Assembly (NCBI GenBank): GCA_018694115.1
Contig: JABHNB010000015.1
Span: 1-64,000, forward strand
DNA: 64,000 nucleotides
Reading direction: 5' to 3'
Source: an archaeon
Lineage (GTDB): Archaea > Nanobdellota > Nanobdellia > Pacearchaeales > GW2011-AR1
Shown here: in pieces, positions 48,268 through 56,896 of the stretch
Layout: every line of letters begins with the position of its first letter
Numbering within the stretch: the first letter of the stretch is position 1
Translations under genes and position numbers: made by a program
The notes under the pieces: generated by a model
Told to the model about the DNA's origin: nothing
What the model saw: only the letters and a program-made list of their open reading frames with translations
Databases searched by the model: none

Positions 48268-49683
48268 ATGGGATCATTCACTGATAAGAGCGATAATTAC
48301 AAAACTTTTAAGGGAGTTCAGCCTGCGGCAGATTATGTTGGTGCTGAAGTTAGGGAGCAGATTTTTGGAAGTGAGGTTCCGGGACTTGTGGATTTCCTCC
48401 AAGCGAGAATTGCACATGAAAGTGTGTTAAAGGCCAGGGATTTGGCTTCAGAGGTTGGTGTTTCTTGCGGTGCTCCTTGTGATGGACCTTATTTTGTGAG
48501 TGATAGAGATATGGGTTTTGGAGCTTCTACGGATGACAGTTCTTATGCCTTGGTTAAACCCGGTAAAAAGGGGGCCCCACTTAGAATTATCTTGGCTCAC
48601 ACCGATAGCCCGTGTCTGAGACTGACTCCTCAACCGGTTTTTATTGAAAGTGATGCAGATCTTTGTTTAGCATATCCTAGTTTTTCACTTATGACTCGGC
48701 CATCTGGTGCAATTAGGGTTGATGATTGGTTGGGGATGGATGTAGATATTATTGGTAGAGCTTATGGGGAAAAGACGCGACATATCGATATTCCTGGAAG
48801 AATAAAACATAGATCTTTTCATGTAGATTCTGGAGAGGAGACTCGGAGACCTTTCGAATTAAAAATTGATAGTGGGGTGAGGAAGTTAGGACGTTTATAT
48901 GAATTATTTGGAATGAAAGATGGCATGGATTTTGCATGTGCGAAACTTTATGCGGTGCCTCATTTTCCAGGAACTAATGGTCGACTTGTGGGGAATGAAT
49001 TGGGGGCTTATGGATTAGATGATCGAGCGAGTCTTTGGGCAGCTACGAGTGCAGGATTGGAATCCCTTAGTCTTGAGGAATCAGATAATACTTGGATAGT
49101 ATTGGGGTTGGATAAGGAGGAGACCGGCAGTACGGGGGCAAATGGGGGTTATCCTGGTTTTTGTGAGAGTGTTATAAAGGAAACCTTGGAAGTTGTTTAT
49201 GGTGATGAAGCAAAGAATTTTGATATTCCATTAGATTTGAGGAGAAGATTCTTGGGAAATATGCCCGTTATCTCTGCAGATTGTGATGTTGCACTGGGAG
49301 ATGCTGAGCTCCAGCAGACTGGAGATAGTTTAGACTTTTTTAATTCTGCAAAAACGGGGTGGGGTCCTTTTATTTCTTCAGAGGGTCCGGAGTGGAATGA
49401 TCGAGAAGTTTCTCCCGAGCATGTTGCTCGACTAGCAAGCCTTTTTTCTAATGGATTGGGGGGAAAGAAACCTCGGGATCGTTTTCATATGATTGGAAAA
49501 GGCACTGCATATGATTCTGAATTTGCTACTGGAACAATGGCAGATGTTTTTGATAGGTTTTTCCCTTGTGTTGATGTCGGACTCCCAATTACCGGGTTAC
49601 ATAGTCCTCGTGGCGAGGCTGTGAATGTTTATGACGTACACTGGCTTAAGGAAATGTTGGGATTATATCTGGATTCTGAATAA
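48268..49683 (+). CDS. M18-family aminopeptidase
   Basis: A metallo-aminopeptidase of 471 residues. Metal-site and catalytic segments are ILAHTDSPCLRL (about 110), GLDDRASLWA (about 250), DKEETGSTGA (about 280), SADCDVAL (about 340) and a late histidine in TGLHSPRGE. M18 enzymes are dodecameric and release N-terminal acidic or neutral residues. A GGGGTGA ribosome site lies 4 nt before the ATG. A tiny 11-codon ORF at the predicted transcript start (48249) overlaps this start. Confidence 0.9.
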   Translation: MGSFTDKSDNYKTFKGVQPAADYVGAEVREQIFGSEVPGLVDFLQARIAHESVLKARDLASEVGVSCGAPCDGPYFVSDRDMGFGASTDDSSYALVKPGKKGAPLRIILAHTDSPCLRLTPQPVFIESDADLCLAYPSFSLMTRPSGAIRVDDWLGMDVDIIGRAYGEKTRHIDIPGRIKHRSFHVDSGEETRRPFELKIDSGVRKLGRLYELFGMKDGMDFACAKLYAVPHFPGTNGRLVGNELGAYGLDDRASLWAATSAGLESLSLEESDNTWIVLGLDKEETGSTGANGGYPGFCESVIKETLEVVYGDEAKNFDIPLDLRRRFLGNMPVISADCDVALGDAELQQTGDSLDFFNSAKTGWGPFISSEGPEWNDREVSPEHVARLASLFSNGLGGKKPRDRFHMIGKGTAYDSEFATGTMADVFDRFFPCVDVGLPITGLHSPRGEAVNVYDVHWLKEMLGLYLDSE

Positions 49684-49734
49684 TTAGTTATTTTTTAGTA
49701 ATTTTATTTTAAATCAAAATGTTTATATAGTCTT

Positions 49735-49762
49735 GGTTACCATTTGTTTATTAATGGTAACC
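49735..49762. promoter_or_regulatory. 9-bp perfect inverted repeat over the RHH gene start
   Basis: GGTTACCAT and ATGGTAACC are exact reverse complements 10 bp apart. The right arm contains the start codon of the RHH gene, and the left arm lies just downstream of its TATA box (TTTATATAG). This is a likely autoregulatory operator. Confidence 0.75.
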
Positions 49763-49933
49763 CAAAAAAGAAAAGATACGGCGATTAGGGTGAGCAAGTG
49801 GTTGGACAAGGAGGTTCAGAAATATATTTCTCATGATAAAAAAATTGCGTTAGAGTTTCCGTCAAAACGAAACTTTGTTGATAAGGCAGTTATGAGATTC
49901 TTGGAGGAAGAAGGAGTTAAACTAAACAACTAA
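49754..49933 (+). CDS. ribbon-helix-helix DNA-binding protein
   Basis: The start is placed at ATG 49754 (MVTQKRKDTAIRVSKW), 25 bp after TTTATATAG. A 59-residue protein with a strand (TAIRVS), first helix (WLDKEVQKYI) and second helix (FVDKAVMRFLEEEG), as in CopG/ParD-like repressors. It probably binds the inverted repeat over its own start. First gene of a unit leading into a small ORF and the SNF2 helicase. Confidence 0.72.
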   Translation: MVTQKRKDTAIRVSKWLDKEVQKYISHDKKIALEFPSKRNFVDKAVMRFLEEEGVKLNN

Positions 49934-49943
49934 TGGAGGCAAA

Positions 49944-50072
49944 ATGAATAACATAGAAAAAGCAAGGGAACTTTTTGAGCGGTTAGAGGGTATGGGTGGA
50001 CAAAAGGCGGCTGGAGAGATTGCTAAGAGAAGTTTTTTGATTCGACAGAGATTAGCAGATAGCGTTTGTTAA
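49944..50072 (+). CDS. 42-residue small protein coupled to the RHH gene
   Basis: Not in the ORF track. It begins 10 nt after the RHH stop with a good ribosome site GGAGG 5 nt before the ATG. The product (MNNIEKARELFERLEGMGGQ...) is an amphipathic helical peptide, basic at the C-terminus. It could be a small partner of the RHH protein (for example toxin-like); no evidence beyond position. Confidence 0.5.
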   Translation: MNNIEKARELFERLEGMGGQKAAGEIAKRSFLIRQRLADSVC

Positions 50073-50092
50073 TTGGGCCATTTAGGGCATTT

Positions 50093-50113
50093 ATCACAAT
50101 AATCTTCTTAAAG
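50093..50113 (+). promoter_or_regulatory. promoter element shared with 52321-52341, helicase copy
   Basis: ATCACAATAAT followed by 2 nt and TCTTAAAG, 26 bp before the SNF2 helicase ATG. It matches 19 of 21 positions of the element before the zinc-finger gene. The TCTTAAAG part acts as the TATA box by position; the ATCACAATAAT part is extra and suggests a common activator site. Confidence 0.7.
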
Positions 50114-50138
50114 GGATAATTCTGGTAATTGTTTAAAG

Positions 50139-51923
50139 ATGGTGGATATAATTATTAATGAGAATTTTGAGGACGATGCTTCAGAATTATTTGGGGATAT
50201 TGAGAATAAGAGTTTTGATTCTTCTGAGTTGTTTAAGTTGCAGATGGATGCAAAGGAGCTTGTTTCTGACAAGGAGATTGATGAATTGATTTCTTATGGG
50301 ATGATAAAAAAGAATTTAGCTTATGATTTGCCATATCAGCGTGAGGGTGCCTTGAGATTGATTAAGGATTTGAATGCGACGGCTTTGTTAGCGGATGAAG
50401 TTGGTTTGGGGAAGACGATTACTACTGCAATGGTTATCAAGGAAGGTATTGTTCGGGGATTTTTGAAGAAAGTTGTAATTTTAGCTCCCCCAAGTTTAGT
50501 TGATCAGTGGGTTGCGGAATTATGGGAAAAGTTTGAATTGGATTTTCATATCGTTGAGACTTCTGCGGATTGGAAGAAGCATGATCTTGTGATTGCGTCT
50601 ATTGATAGGGTTAAGATATTTGATAGGGTTGAGAGGAAGTTTAAGCATAAGGATGCACATTCCGTTTCTTGGGACTTGGTTATTGTTGATGAGGCGCATA
50701 AGTTGAAGGAGAAGAATACTGTTCGATGGAAATTTGTTGATAGATTGCAAAAGAAGAGGTTTTTGTTGTTGACTGCGACTCCGTTTCAGAATGATCTATT
50801 GGAATTGTATAATTTGCTTCATTTATTGAAGAGAGGACATTTAGGTACTGTTAAGGAATTTAGACGGAATTTTTTATATAAGGGTAATAAACGGCATCCC
50901 TTGAATCCCCTTGAGTTGAAAAAGAAATTAGAAGAAGTTATGGTTCGCCGACGCCGTGATGAAACTGGCATAGATTATAAATCTCGTATACCTAAAATTA
51001 TTACCATCGAAATGACACCTCCCGAGAAAAAGATCTATGAGAATACTGTGAGATTATTGAAGGAAAATTATTTCCGAGCGGACGGCCGTGAAATTAATGG
51101 GCGACTAATTGTTTTTGCAATTTTACCTAAAATAACTAGTTCGTCTAAGGCCGCTATTGAGAGTTTGAATAAGATTGTTAATAGTGAAACTTATCACGAA
51201 GGAACAAGAGATTTTGCTCAGGGAATCCTGGATGATTATGCTGCATTGAAGACTGATTCTAAGATTGAGCGATTGGTAAAACTTGTCGAGGAAATTCGTA
51301 ATCGTTCTGGCGATGAAAAGATTTTGATTTATACACGACATCCCACAACATTGAGATATATTGTTGAGAAGTTGAAACCTTTTAATTTAAAGATAATTGA
51401 ATTTATGGGTGGTCTTGATAGGGAAGAGAAGTCAAGAAGGATTAATGAATTTAAGGCAGGGGGAGCAGACATTTTGATTTCTACAGATACTGGGGCAGAG
51501 GGTTTGAATTTTCAATTTTGTAGGAATCTGATTAATTATGATTTACCCTGGAATCCTATGAGTGTTGAGCAAAGGATTGGTAGATTGGACCGTATTGGGC
51601 AAAAACGTGATATGTATATTTATTCGTTTGCTACTAAGGGAACGATGGAGGAGCATGTAGTTGATTTGATTATCAATAAGATGTGTTGCGTCGGATTGGT
51701 GATTGGAGAATTACCTATTATTCTCTTTAATTTGGGATTGGATGGAAATGGGGGATCTGGGAAGAATAGGATTGAGGAAAAATTAATGAATTCATTTATT
51801 GAAGGAAAAGGAAATCTGGATTTTTTTGCCAGGGGTGTTGATGAAATTGCTGATGAAATTGCACTTGGTATGAAAGATTATGATAAAGAAAAGAAAGAGA
51901 ATAAGAAATTCTTTGATGAGTAG
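50139..51923 (+). CDS. SNF2-family DNA-dependent ATPase/helicase
   Basis: A 594-residue Superfamily 2 translocase. Motif I is DEVGLGKTITT (about 86), motif II is DEAHK (about 184), motif III is LTATPFQND. The C-lobe has STDTGAEGLNFQ (motif V) and EQRIGRLDRIGQK (motif VI). It resembles RapA/HepA-type enzymes, which move on duplex DNA and displace proteins or RNA polymerase. There is no nuclease domain. It shares a promoter element with the multi-zinc-finger gene downstream, suggesting they act together. Confidence 0.88.
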   Translation: MVDIIINENFEDDASELFGDIENKSFDSSELFKLQMDAKELVSDKEIDELISYGMIKKNLAYDLPYQREGALRLIKDLNATALLADEVGLGKTITTAMVIKEGIVRGFLKKVVILAPPSLVDQWVAELWEKFELDFHIVETSADWKKHDLVIASIDRVKIFDRVERKFKHKDAHSVSWDLVIVDEAHKLKEKNTVRWKFVDRLQKKRFLLLTATPFQNDLLELYNLLHLLKRGHLGTVKEFRRNFLYKGNKRHPLNPLELKKKLEEVMVRRRRDETGIDYKSRIPKIITIEMTPPEKKIYENTVRLLKENYFRADGREINGRLIVFAILPKITSSSKAAIESLNKIVNSETYHEGTRDFAQGILDDYAALKTDSKIERLVKLVEEIRNRSGDEKILIYTRHPTTLRYIVEKLKPFNLKIIEFMGGLDREEKSRRINEFKAGGADILISTDTGAEGLNFQFCRNLINYDLPWNPMSVEQRIGRLDRIGQKRDMYIYSFATKGTMEEHVVDLIINKMCCVGLVIGELPIILFNLGLDGNGGSGKNRIEEKLMNSFIEGKGNLDFFARGVDEIADEIALGMKDYDKEKKENKKFFDE

Positions 51924-51953
51924 ATTTAAATAATCATATAGCTTTTGTTAGGA

Positions 51954-52307
51954 ATGGCGAAGAAAAAGAAGGTTGATGAAGAAGAAGAGCTTTCAGATCT
52001 TAGGGCAAGAGTGAGAGAATTGAAATATGAGGATGATGATGAGCGAGAGAAGACGATTAAGGAGGCACTTGCATCTGGGAAAGATGACATTTTAGCTCCA
52101 ATTTATTTTCATCTAGGAGTTAATGAAAAAAAATATTCTGTGGCAATAGATTATCTTACAAGGGCCCGGGAGGCGTGGAGGAGGGAAGGTCATGCCTATT
52201 ATGTGCGAAGTGCTGAGAAAAGAATTAGTATGAGAAAAGAAGAGGAACAAGAAAAGAGAAACAGCCTTGTCGGAAGAGTTAAGGGCTGGTTTAAGAAAGC
52301 GGCTTAA
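51954..52307 (+). CDS. small helical (TPR-like) protein
   Basis: The start is placed at ATG 51954 (MAKKKKVDEEEE), 25 bp after ATTTAAATAA. A 117-residue charged helical protein; the segment APIYFHLGVNEKKYSVAIDYLTRAREAW resembles one or two TPR helices. It lies between the SNF2 gene and the zinc-finger gene and may be an adaptor. No family recognised. Confidence 0.55.
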   Translation: MAKKKKVDEEEELSDLRARVRELKYEDDDEREKTIKEALASGKDDILAPIYFHLGVNEKKYSVAIDYLTRAREAWRREGHAYYVRSAEKRISMRKEEEQEKRNSLVGRVKGWFKKAA

Positions 52308-52320
52308 TTATGTTAATTCT

Positions 52321-52341
52321 ATCACAATAATACTCTTAAAG
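52321..52341 (+). promoter_or_regulatory. promoter element shared with 50093-50113, zinc-finger copy
   Basis: ATCACAATAAT-AC-TCTTAAAG, 19/21 identical to the SNF2 gene's element and about 21 bp before the ATG at 52362. The two sit at equivalent distances from their genes. Confidence 0.7.
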
Positions 52342-52361
52342 CATTTATCCAATGATTTTTG

Positions 52362-53759
52362 ATGGATCAGATAAAAAAGTTTGTGATTGAGTTTTTTAAG
52401 AACCTGAAATGCTCGGTTTCACTAGACGGCGAAGTATTAGTTGTTGAAAATGTTCCCAAAAGTTTCGAAGATTTATTTGGAAAGGAATCCCCCTATAGAT
52501 TAGGGTTTGAATCTGGAACTGGGGCTATTTTCGTAGGGAAAGGGAGTTCTTTGCTAGCTGCTATGACTAAATATTTGGAGGGTGCTGGAAAGACGACATT
52601 ATTGAAGATTGATTTTGATGTAGACCCTGAAAAAGAGATTTCTAAGGTATTAAGTTTGAAGAATTGCGAAATTAGCAATCTTGTAAAAAAACATAAGAAT
52701 AACTTTTTTTCTAGATTCACTTTTATGACTACTTTTAGATACTTGAATGAGTCAGAACAGATTGTGAATGAAATTTATGTTCATAATGGCGAAGTTGTTG
52801 ATGGGGATCTGGGAGGATATAATGTTGTTGAGGGAGATAGTGATTTGTCTTCTGGAGAGCATATTGGTGGGGATTATGATATTGCGAAAGTATTTTTGAA
52901 GGGTGCATTGCAAGATAAGACTTCTGAGATTAGTAAGGTTTTGGGAGATAAAGTAGAGAAAGAGATTGAGAGAATTAATTTACATTATGGGAACCTTCTT
53001 GGTGAACTTGGGGGAGATTTGAATGGACAACTGGAGAAGGTTAAGAAGCTTGAGTTGGAATTGAGGATGGCAGAGGATTCTGAGAAAGATGGGCTTAGGA
53101 TCCGACTGGATAGGTTGAGAAAAGGGCTGGTTAAGGTTGGAGATGATAACGCTAGAGATAAGATTTTGAAGGAACAGAAATTTACTGTCAAGGATGCAAT
53201 GCATAAGCATAGTTTGGGAATTGATAATAAGTTGGTCAATACTACTGTGATCTATTATCCGGTTTTTACTTTTAATTTATTATTGAAGGGAGATGGAACT
53301 TCTGGACGTTATATTGATATGATTTATGATCCTTTGACTAAGAGTTTAAATCAGGTCGATTGTGAGGGGTGCGGAACTAGGCTCAATGTTTTGAATCTTT
53401 GCTCTGGAGGGCATATTTGTTGTGGGAATTGTTTGAGAAAATGTGGAGAGTGTTGTGAGCAATTTTGTGTAAAGTGTTTGACTAGAAGTTGTTCTTGTTG
53501 TGGAAAGGCACTGTGTAAGAATTGTTCTAGGATGTGTCTTGGTTGTGGGAAGAATGTTTGCGAGAATCATATGCGGGTAGATTGTGTTTCTGGAGAAGAT
53601 AGATGTGTTAATTGTTTAAGGGCCTGCATGAGATGTCATGGATTATCTAGTCCTAAGTTTTTTGGAGAAGCAATGGATGGTAGTAAAGTTTGTCAGAAGT
53701 GTTTGGGCGCGGAAAGAAGAGGAAAAGTTGTTGAGAGTATTTTTAGGGATCGGAATTAA
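52362..53759 (+). CDS. coiled-coil protein with C-terminal multi-zinc-finger array
   Basis: The start is ATG 52362 rather than TTG 52359. About 465 residues. An N-terminal domain of unknown fold (about 1-180) and a central coiled coil (about 195-265, KKLELELRMAEDSEK) lead to a cysteine-rich array (about 330-450). The array has at least ten CxxC pairs in tandem (CEGC, CCGNC, CGECC, CSCC, CKNC, CLGC, CVNC, CMRC, CQKC), resembling RING/B-box treble-clef fingers. It could recruit partners or bind nucleic acid. Cotranscriptional signal with the SNF2 gene. Function unknown. Confidence 0.75.
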   Translation: MDQIKKFVIEFFKNLKCSVSLDGEVLVVENVPKSFEDLFGKESPYRLGFESGTGAIFVGKGSSLLAAMTKYLEGAGKTTLLKIDFDVDPEKEISKVLSLKNCEISNLVKKHKNNFFSRFTFMTTFRYLNESEQIVNEIYVHNGEVVDGDLGGYNVVEGDSDLSSGEHIGGDYDIAKVFLKGALQDKTSEISKVLGDKVEKEIERINLHYGNLLGELGGDLNGQLEKVKKLELELRMAEDSEKDGLRIRLDRLRKGLVKVGDDNARDKILKEQKFTVKDAMHKHSLGIDNKLVNTTVIYYPVFTFNLLLKGDGTSGRYIDMIYDPLTKSLNQVDCEGCGTRLNVLNLCSGGHICCGNCLRKCGECCEQFCVKCLTRSCSCCGKALCKNCSRMCLGCGKNVCENHMRVDCVSGEDRCVNCLRACMRCHGLSSPKFFGEAMDGSKVCQKCLGAERRGKVVESIFRDRN

Positions 53760-54661
53760 TCAAGAGTATTTGCGAAAATTAGAGGTAATGCGATTGTTGC
53801 ATCACAGTTAACATCTACGAATTCTGCGTCTTGTTTGAGTTTCCCCCAAGATTTTCCCTCTTCTAATGGTGCTCCTGATGAACCTCCCCCTGCTGGGCTG
53901 TCTGTTGTTATTTGAATTCCGTAATCTGCCCCGCTTGAGAATTGTAATGATTGTTGGATGAAGTTTTTTGGTGTTCCGCCTCCAATATAAATGACTCCTT
54001 TTGTTTTTGAAGTCCATGCAGTGTCAATTATCTCTTTCATATCTTCGAAAGCGTCTATTTTGATTTCCTTCCCTGAGGCGAGTCTACCCCAGATCATTAA
54101 GCCGATTCCGGAGTCTGCAAGCGCGGGACAATAAATTGGTATGTTATTTTTTTGGCATGCCTTGATAATGCTGTTTGAATCTTCAGGAAGTAATTCTCCT
54201 ATTTTCTGGATTAAATCTTTAATATTGTTTGTGGACTTTAACTCTTCCCAGTTTTTTTCGAAAAAGTTTTCTAATTTTTCATAGACTTTGTTTTTCATAA
54301 GAACATTGTAGATTCTGTCGTAGCCTTTTTTGTTAAATTCTTCGTCGTTCCAGGTGTCACAATGAAAGTGTTCCTCTCCGAGAGCTTCAATTAAATCGTG
54401 GGTTAGATTTGCTCCAGTGGTGACTAGGACGTTTATTTTTTTTGAGTTAATTAGGTCGATGATTATTTGTTTCATTCCCGCTGGGACCATTGCTCCTGCG
54501 AGCCCAAGAAAAACATTACAGTCTTCCTTTGAGAACATTTTATTTGCAATTCCGTTTGCAATTCCGATTTTTCTTGCTCCGAATCCTGCGGTTGACATTT
54601 GTTTTACTAGATTGGTGACAGTCATGTCTTTTGAGATTTTTATTGATTTTATTTGATCCAT
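53756..54661 (-). CDS. dys: deoxyhypusine synthase
   Basis: Transfers the aminobutyl group of spermidine to a lysine of aIF5A, the first step of hypusine formation. Recognisable segments: TTGANLTHDL, NIPIYCPALADSGIG, VIYIGGGTPKNF, and SSGAPLEEGKSWGKL, which holds the active lysine in SWGK. 301 residues, normal. It starts 3 nt after speD, so polyamine supply and use are in one operon. It overlaps the zinc-finger gene tail to tail by 4 nt. Confidence 0.93.
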   Translation of the reverse strand: MDQIKSIKISKDMTVTNLVKQMSTAGFGARKIGIANGIANKMFSKEDCNVFLGLAGAMVPAGMKQIIIDLINSKKINVLVTTGANLTHDLIEALGEEHFHCDTWNDEEFNKKGYDRIYNVLMKNKVYEKLENFFEKNWEELKSTNNIKDLIQKIGELLPEDSNSIIKACQKNNIPIYCPALADSGIGLMIWGRLASGKEIKIDAFEDMKEIIDTAWTSKTKGVIYIGGGTPKNFIQQSLQFSSGADYGIQITTDSPAGGGSSGAPLEEGKSWGKLKQDAEFVDVNCDATIALPLIFANTLD

Positions 54662-54664
54662 TTT

Positions 54665-55036
54665 TTAACAGAATCCTCTTTTGAGAAGATGTTTTTTGTA
54701 TTTAGTTAATTTTAATTTTTTTGTTAGATATTTTATCGTTTTGTTTATGGGAAATTCATTGCAAGAGAAGATGTCTAGTGCGAACCATTTTTTGGAAGGA
54801 TAGGTATGGATTGTAATGTTACTTTCTGCTAGGATGATTGTGCCTGTGATTCCCGATTCTGATTCTTCTTTTGCTTTGTGATTTATGATTAAGGGTTTTG
54901 AGATTGCTTTCATTTTAATTTTTTTTGGAAGGGTTATTAGAAATTTTCTTATGAATTCTGGATCATCTAATTTTGCGTTTGAAGTCCCATCTAAAATTAG
55001 GTGATTTCCTTGGCCGTGAAGTTTAGTTAATTTCAT
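54665..55036 (-). CDS. speD: S-adenosylmethionine decarboxylase proenzyme
   Basis: Pyruvoyl enzyme giving decarboxylated SAM for spermidine synthesis. The cleavage site is ES in LAESNITIHTYP (usual ESHxxIHTxP, with N here in place of H), the catalytic cysteine lies in DIFSCNEF. 123 residues, normal for the small prokaryotic class. In operon with deoxyhypusine synthase. A spermidine synthase is not in this window. Confidence 0.9.
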   Translation of the reverse strand: MKLTKLHGQGNHLILDGTSNAKLDDPEFIRKFLITLPKKIKMKAISKPLIINHKAKEESESGITGTIILAESNITIHTYPSKKWFALDIFSCNEFPINKTIKYLTKKLKLTKYKKHLLKRGFC

Positions 55037-55218
55037 AATAGAATTAAGAAGGTTTAGAGTTATGACTAGTATAAATTGATCGGGATTGCGATTGTATTCG
55101 TATTTGTCATGTTTTTATGAGAGAAATTTGATTTTTAAGGGTTTCTAATGACTAACTTCTTTATTTTTCCTCTTAGGAGAATCAAAATATTTTTAATGGG
55201 CGGATTCTTTCATTTTTT

Positions 55219-56314
55219 ATGGAGATCCCAATTTCGAGTAGATTCCACCTTGTAATAGACGCATTTAATTGTGATAGTGATAAATTGGGCAGTAAGGACG
55301 AACTAGTTAAAATGATAAAAGATATTTCTGAACTTTTGAATATGAAGATCATTTCTGGACCTATTGTGGCTGATGGGATTGAAATTAATCCGGGTTTAAC
55401 CGCTTTTGCCATCATCGATTTCTCCCATATCTCAATTCATACTTTTACTGATAAAAATGAATTTTGTTTAGATATTTTCTCCTGTAGGCAATTTGATTTT
55501 TCTAAGTTAGAAGATTTTATTAAAAAAACTTTTAATTTAAGGAAGGGCCAAATGTTTAAGTCGATTGTGAAGTATGACGAATTTGATATAACATATAATT
55601 GGCAAAATTTTTCTCCTAAGGAATATCTAAATGAATATTTTGATACCTTGAGTAATGAAAATAAGAAAATTCTTGATTGGTATCGTGAGATTTATTCAAA
55701 TATGGCTGGGAGTGAGCTTTTATTGGAAGTTGGTGGCGGTCCTACGATTTATCAGTTTATTTCGGCACAAGATAGGGTGGGTTCTATTTATTTTACAGAT
55801 TATTTAGAAAGTAATCTTGAGGAAATAAAATTGTTAAAAGAAAATAATGGTTTTTGTTGGGATCCTTTTATTGAGTATGTGATGGAGAGAGAACAATGAT
55901 TCTTCTAAGGAAGATGTACGAGAGCGAAAGGAGAAAATTCTTGGTAAAATACAAGATATTTCTGTTTTAGATGCTTCTGAGCTTAAGAAGGATTATGAGA
56001 ATAAGTTTGATATTGTTCAATCAAATTTTGCTATCGATAGTTCTACAAATGATATTACTAAATTTTATCAGATGCTTTATAATATAAGGAGTTATCTTAA
56101 GGTGGGTGGAAAATTTTTAATGACTGCTCTGGGAGGTGCTTCTGTTTATAGAAGTGGTAATCGATATTTTCCCGCAATTTATCTTGATAGGGGTTTAATA
56201 GAGAAATATTTATCTGAAGTGGGATTTAAAATAGTAAAAATAAATAAATTACTTGCTGATAATCCCGAGGTTTCTAAGTATCATTCTATTTATTTAATTG
56301 AAGCTGAAAAATAA
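55219..56314 (+). pseudogene. SpeD-like domain fused to NNMT/PNMT-type methyltransferase, frameshifted
   Basis: Residues about 1-115 are SpeD-like: FSHISIHTF keeps the cleavage serine and histidine but has F for the usual E, and DIFSC keeps the catalytic cysteine. From about 120 (NWQNFSPKEYLNEYF) a class I SAM methyltransferase of the NNMT/PNMT/TEMT type follows, with the SAM loop LLEVGGGPTIY. The frame ends with TGA at 55897. The other frame reads on without a stop from about 55890 to 56314 with the rest of the methyltransferase (VGGKFLMTALGGAS). So a single +1 shift near GAGAGAGAACAAT breaks the gene, or a sequencing error or programmed shift applies. Leaderless promoter present. Confidence 0.78.
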
Positions 56315-56375
56315 ATCGGGATTTTTAAGGTTTTTGATTTATATTTTGGAGTATCTATTTGTTTATTAATGAATA

Positions 56376-56888
56376 ATGTGTGAATTTTTTATGATAAATA
56401 AGAAACCCTCTTTGACATTTCACCCTTTTGTCAGAAGATGGATGAAAAAGTTTTCTCTTGTGTCTGAGGATACATGTACTCAGTTTGGATACGCTGCGAA
56501 TCCACAAAGAGATAGATTTCCTGACGATTTTCTATTTAATTTTGATGATGTGCAAGGGGATATTGAAAGATTGAATTCGGTTTATGGGACTTCGTTTGAT
56601 ACTGGATTATTAGATGCGAGGTTTCCTGGACGTAATACTTTGAGAGAGTTAATCCAACAATTTTCTGAAGTGCGTAGGGCTTTGGATATTTTGCCAGAAT
56701 TGAAATCTACAACCTCAGGGATTTATATCTGTGGTTTAAAACTTCCTAAGAGGAATTTTCTTTATCTTGAATCTAGCAAATTAAGTGAAGGATTGAAGGA
56801 AGAGTATTCTTTTTCAGATATGCATCTAACTTTATTACAGAGTATTACATTTATCCCAGTTGCAAAAAAATATAGGCCTAAATTCTAA
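56376..56888 (+). CDS. hypothetical protein
   Basis: A soluble protein of 165-170 residues; ATG 56376 or ATG 56391 (MINKKPSLTF) may be the start, and a TATA-like TTTATTAAT favours the latter. Not recognised. Composition is mixed with several aromatic residues (FHPFVRRWMKKF). It overlaps nothing and ends 8 nt before the DHH gene's stop. Confidence 0.55.
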   Translation: MCEFFMINKKPSLTFHPFVRRWMKKFSLVSEDTCTQFGYAANPQRDRFPDDFLFNFDDVQGDIERLNSVYGTSFDTGLLDARFPGRNTLRELIQQFSEVRRALDILPELKSTTSGIYICGLKLPKRNFLYLESSKLSEGLKEEYSFSDMHLTLLQSITFIPVAKKYRPKF

Positions 56889-56896
56889 CTTGTTGC

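Noticed and set aside
48249-48284. 11-codon ORF (MIIGVSNGIIH) at the predicted start of the M18 peptidase transcript
   Set aside because: The peptidase has a good GGGGTGA ribosome site in the same leader, so the ATG at the transcript start may be coincidental; the peptide has no notable composition.
49735-53759. SNF2 locus as DISARM or restriction-modification
   Set aside because: No methyltransferase, nuclease or DUF1998-type gene is present; the helicase is RapA-like and stands alone.
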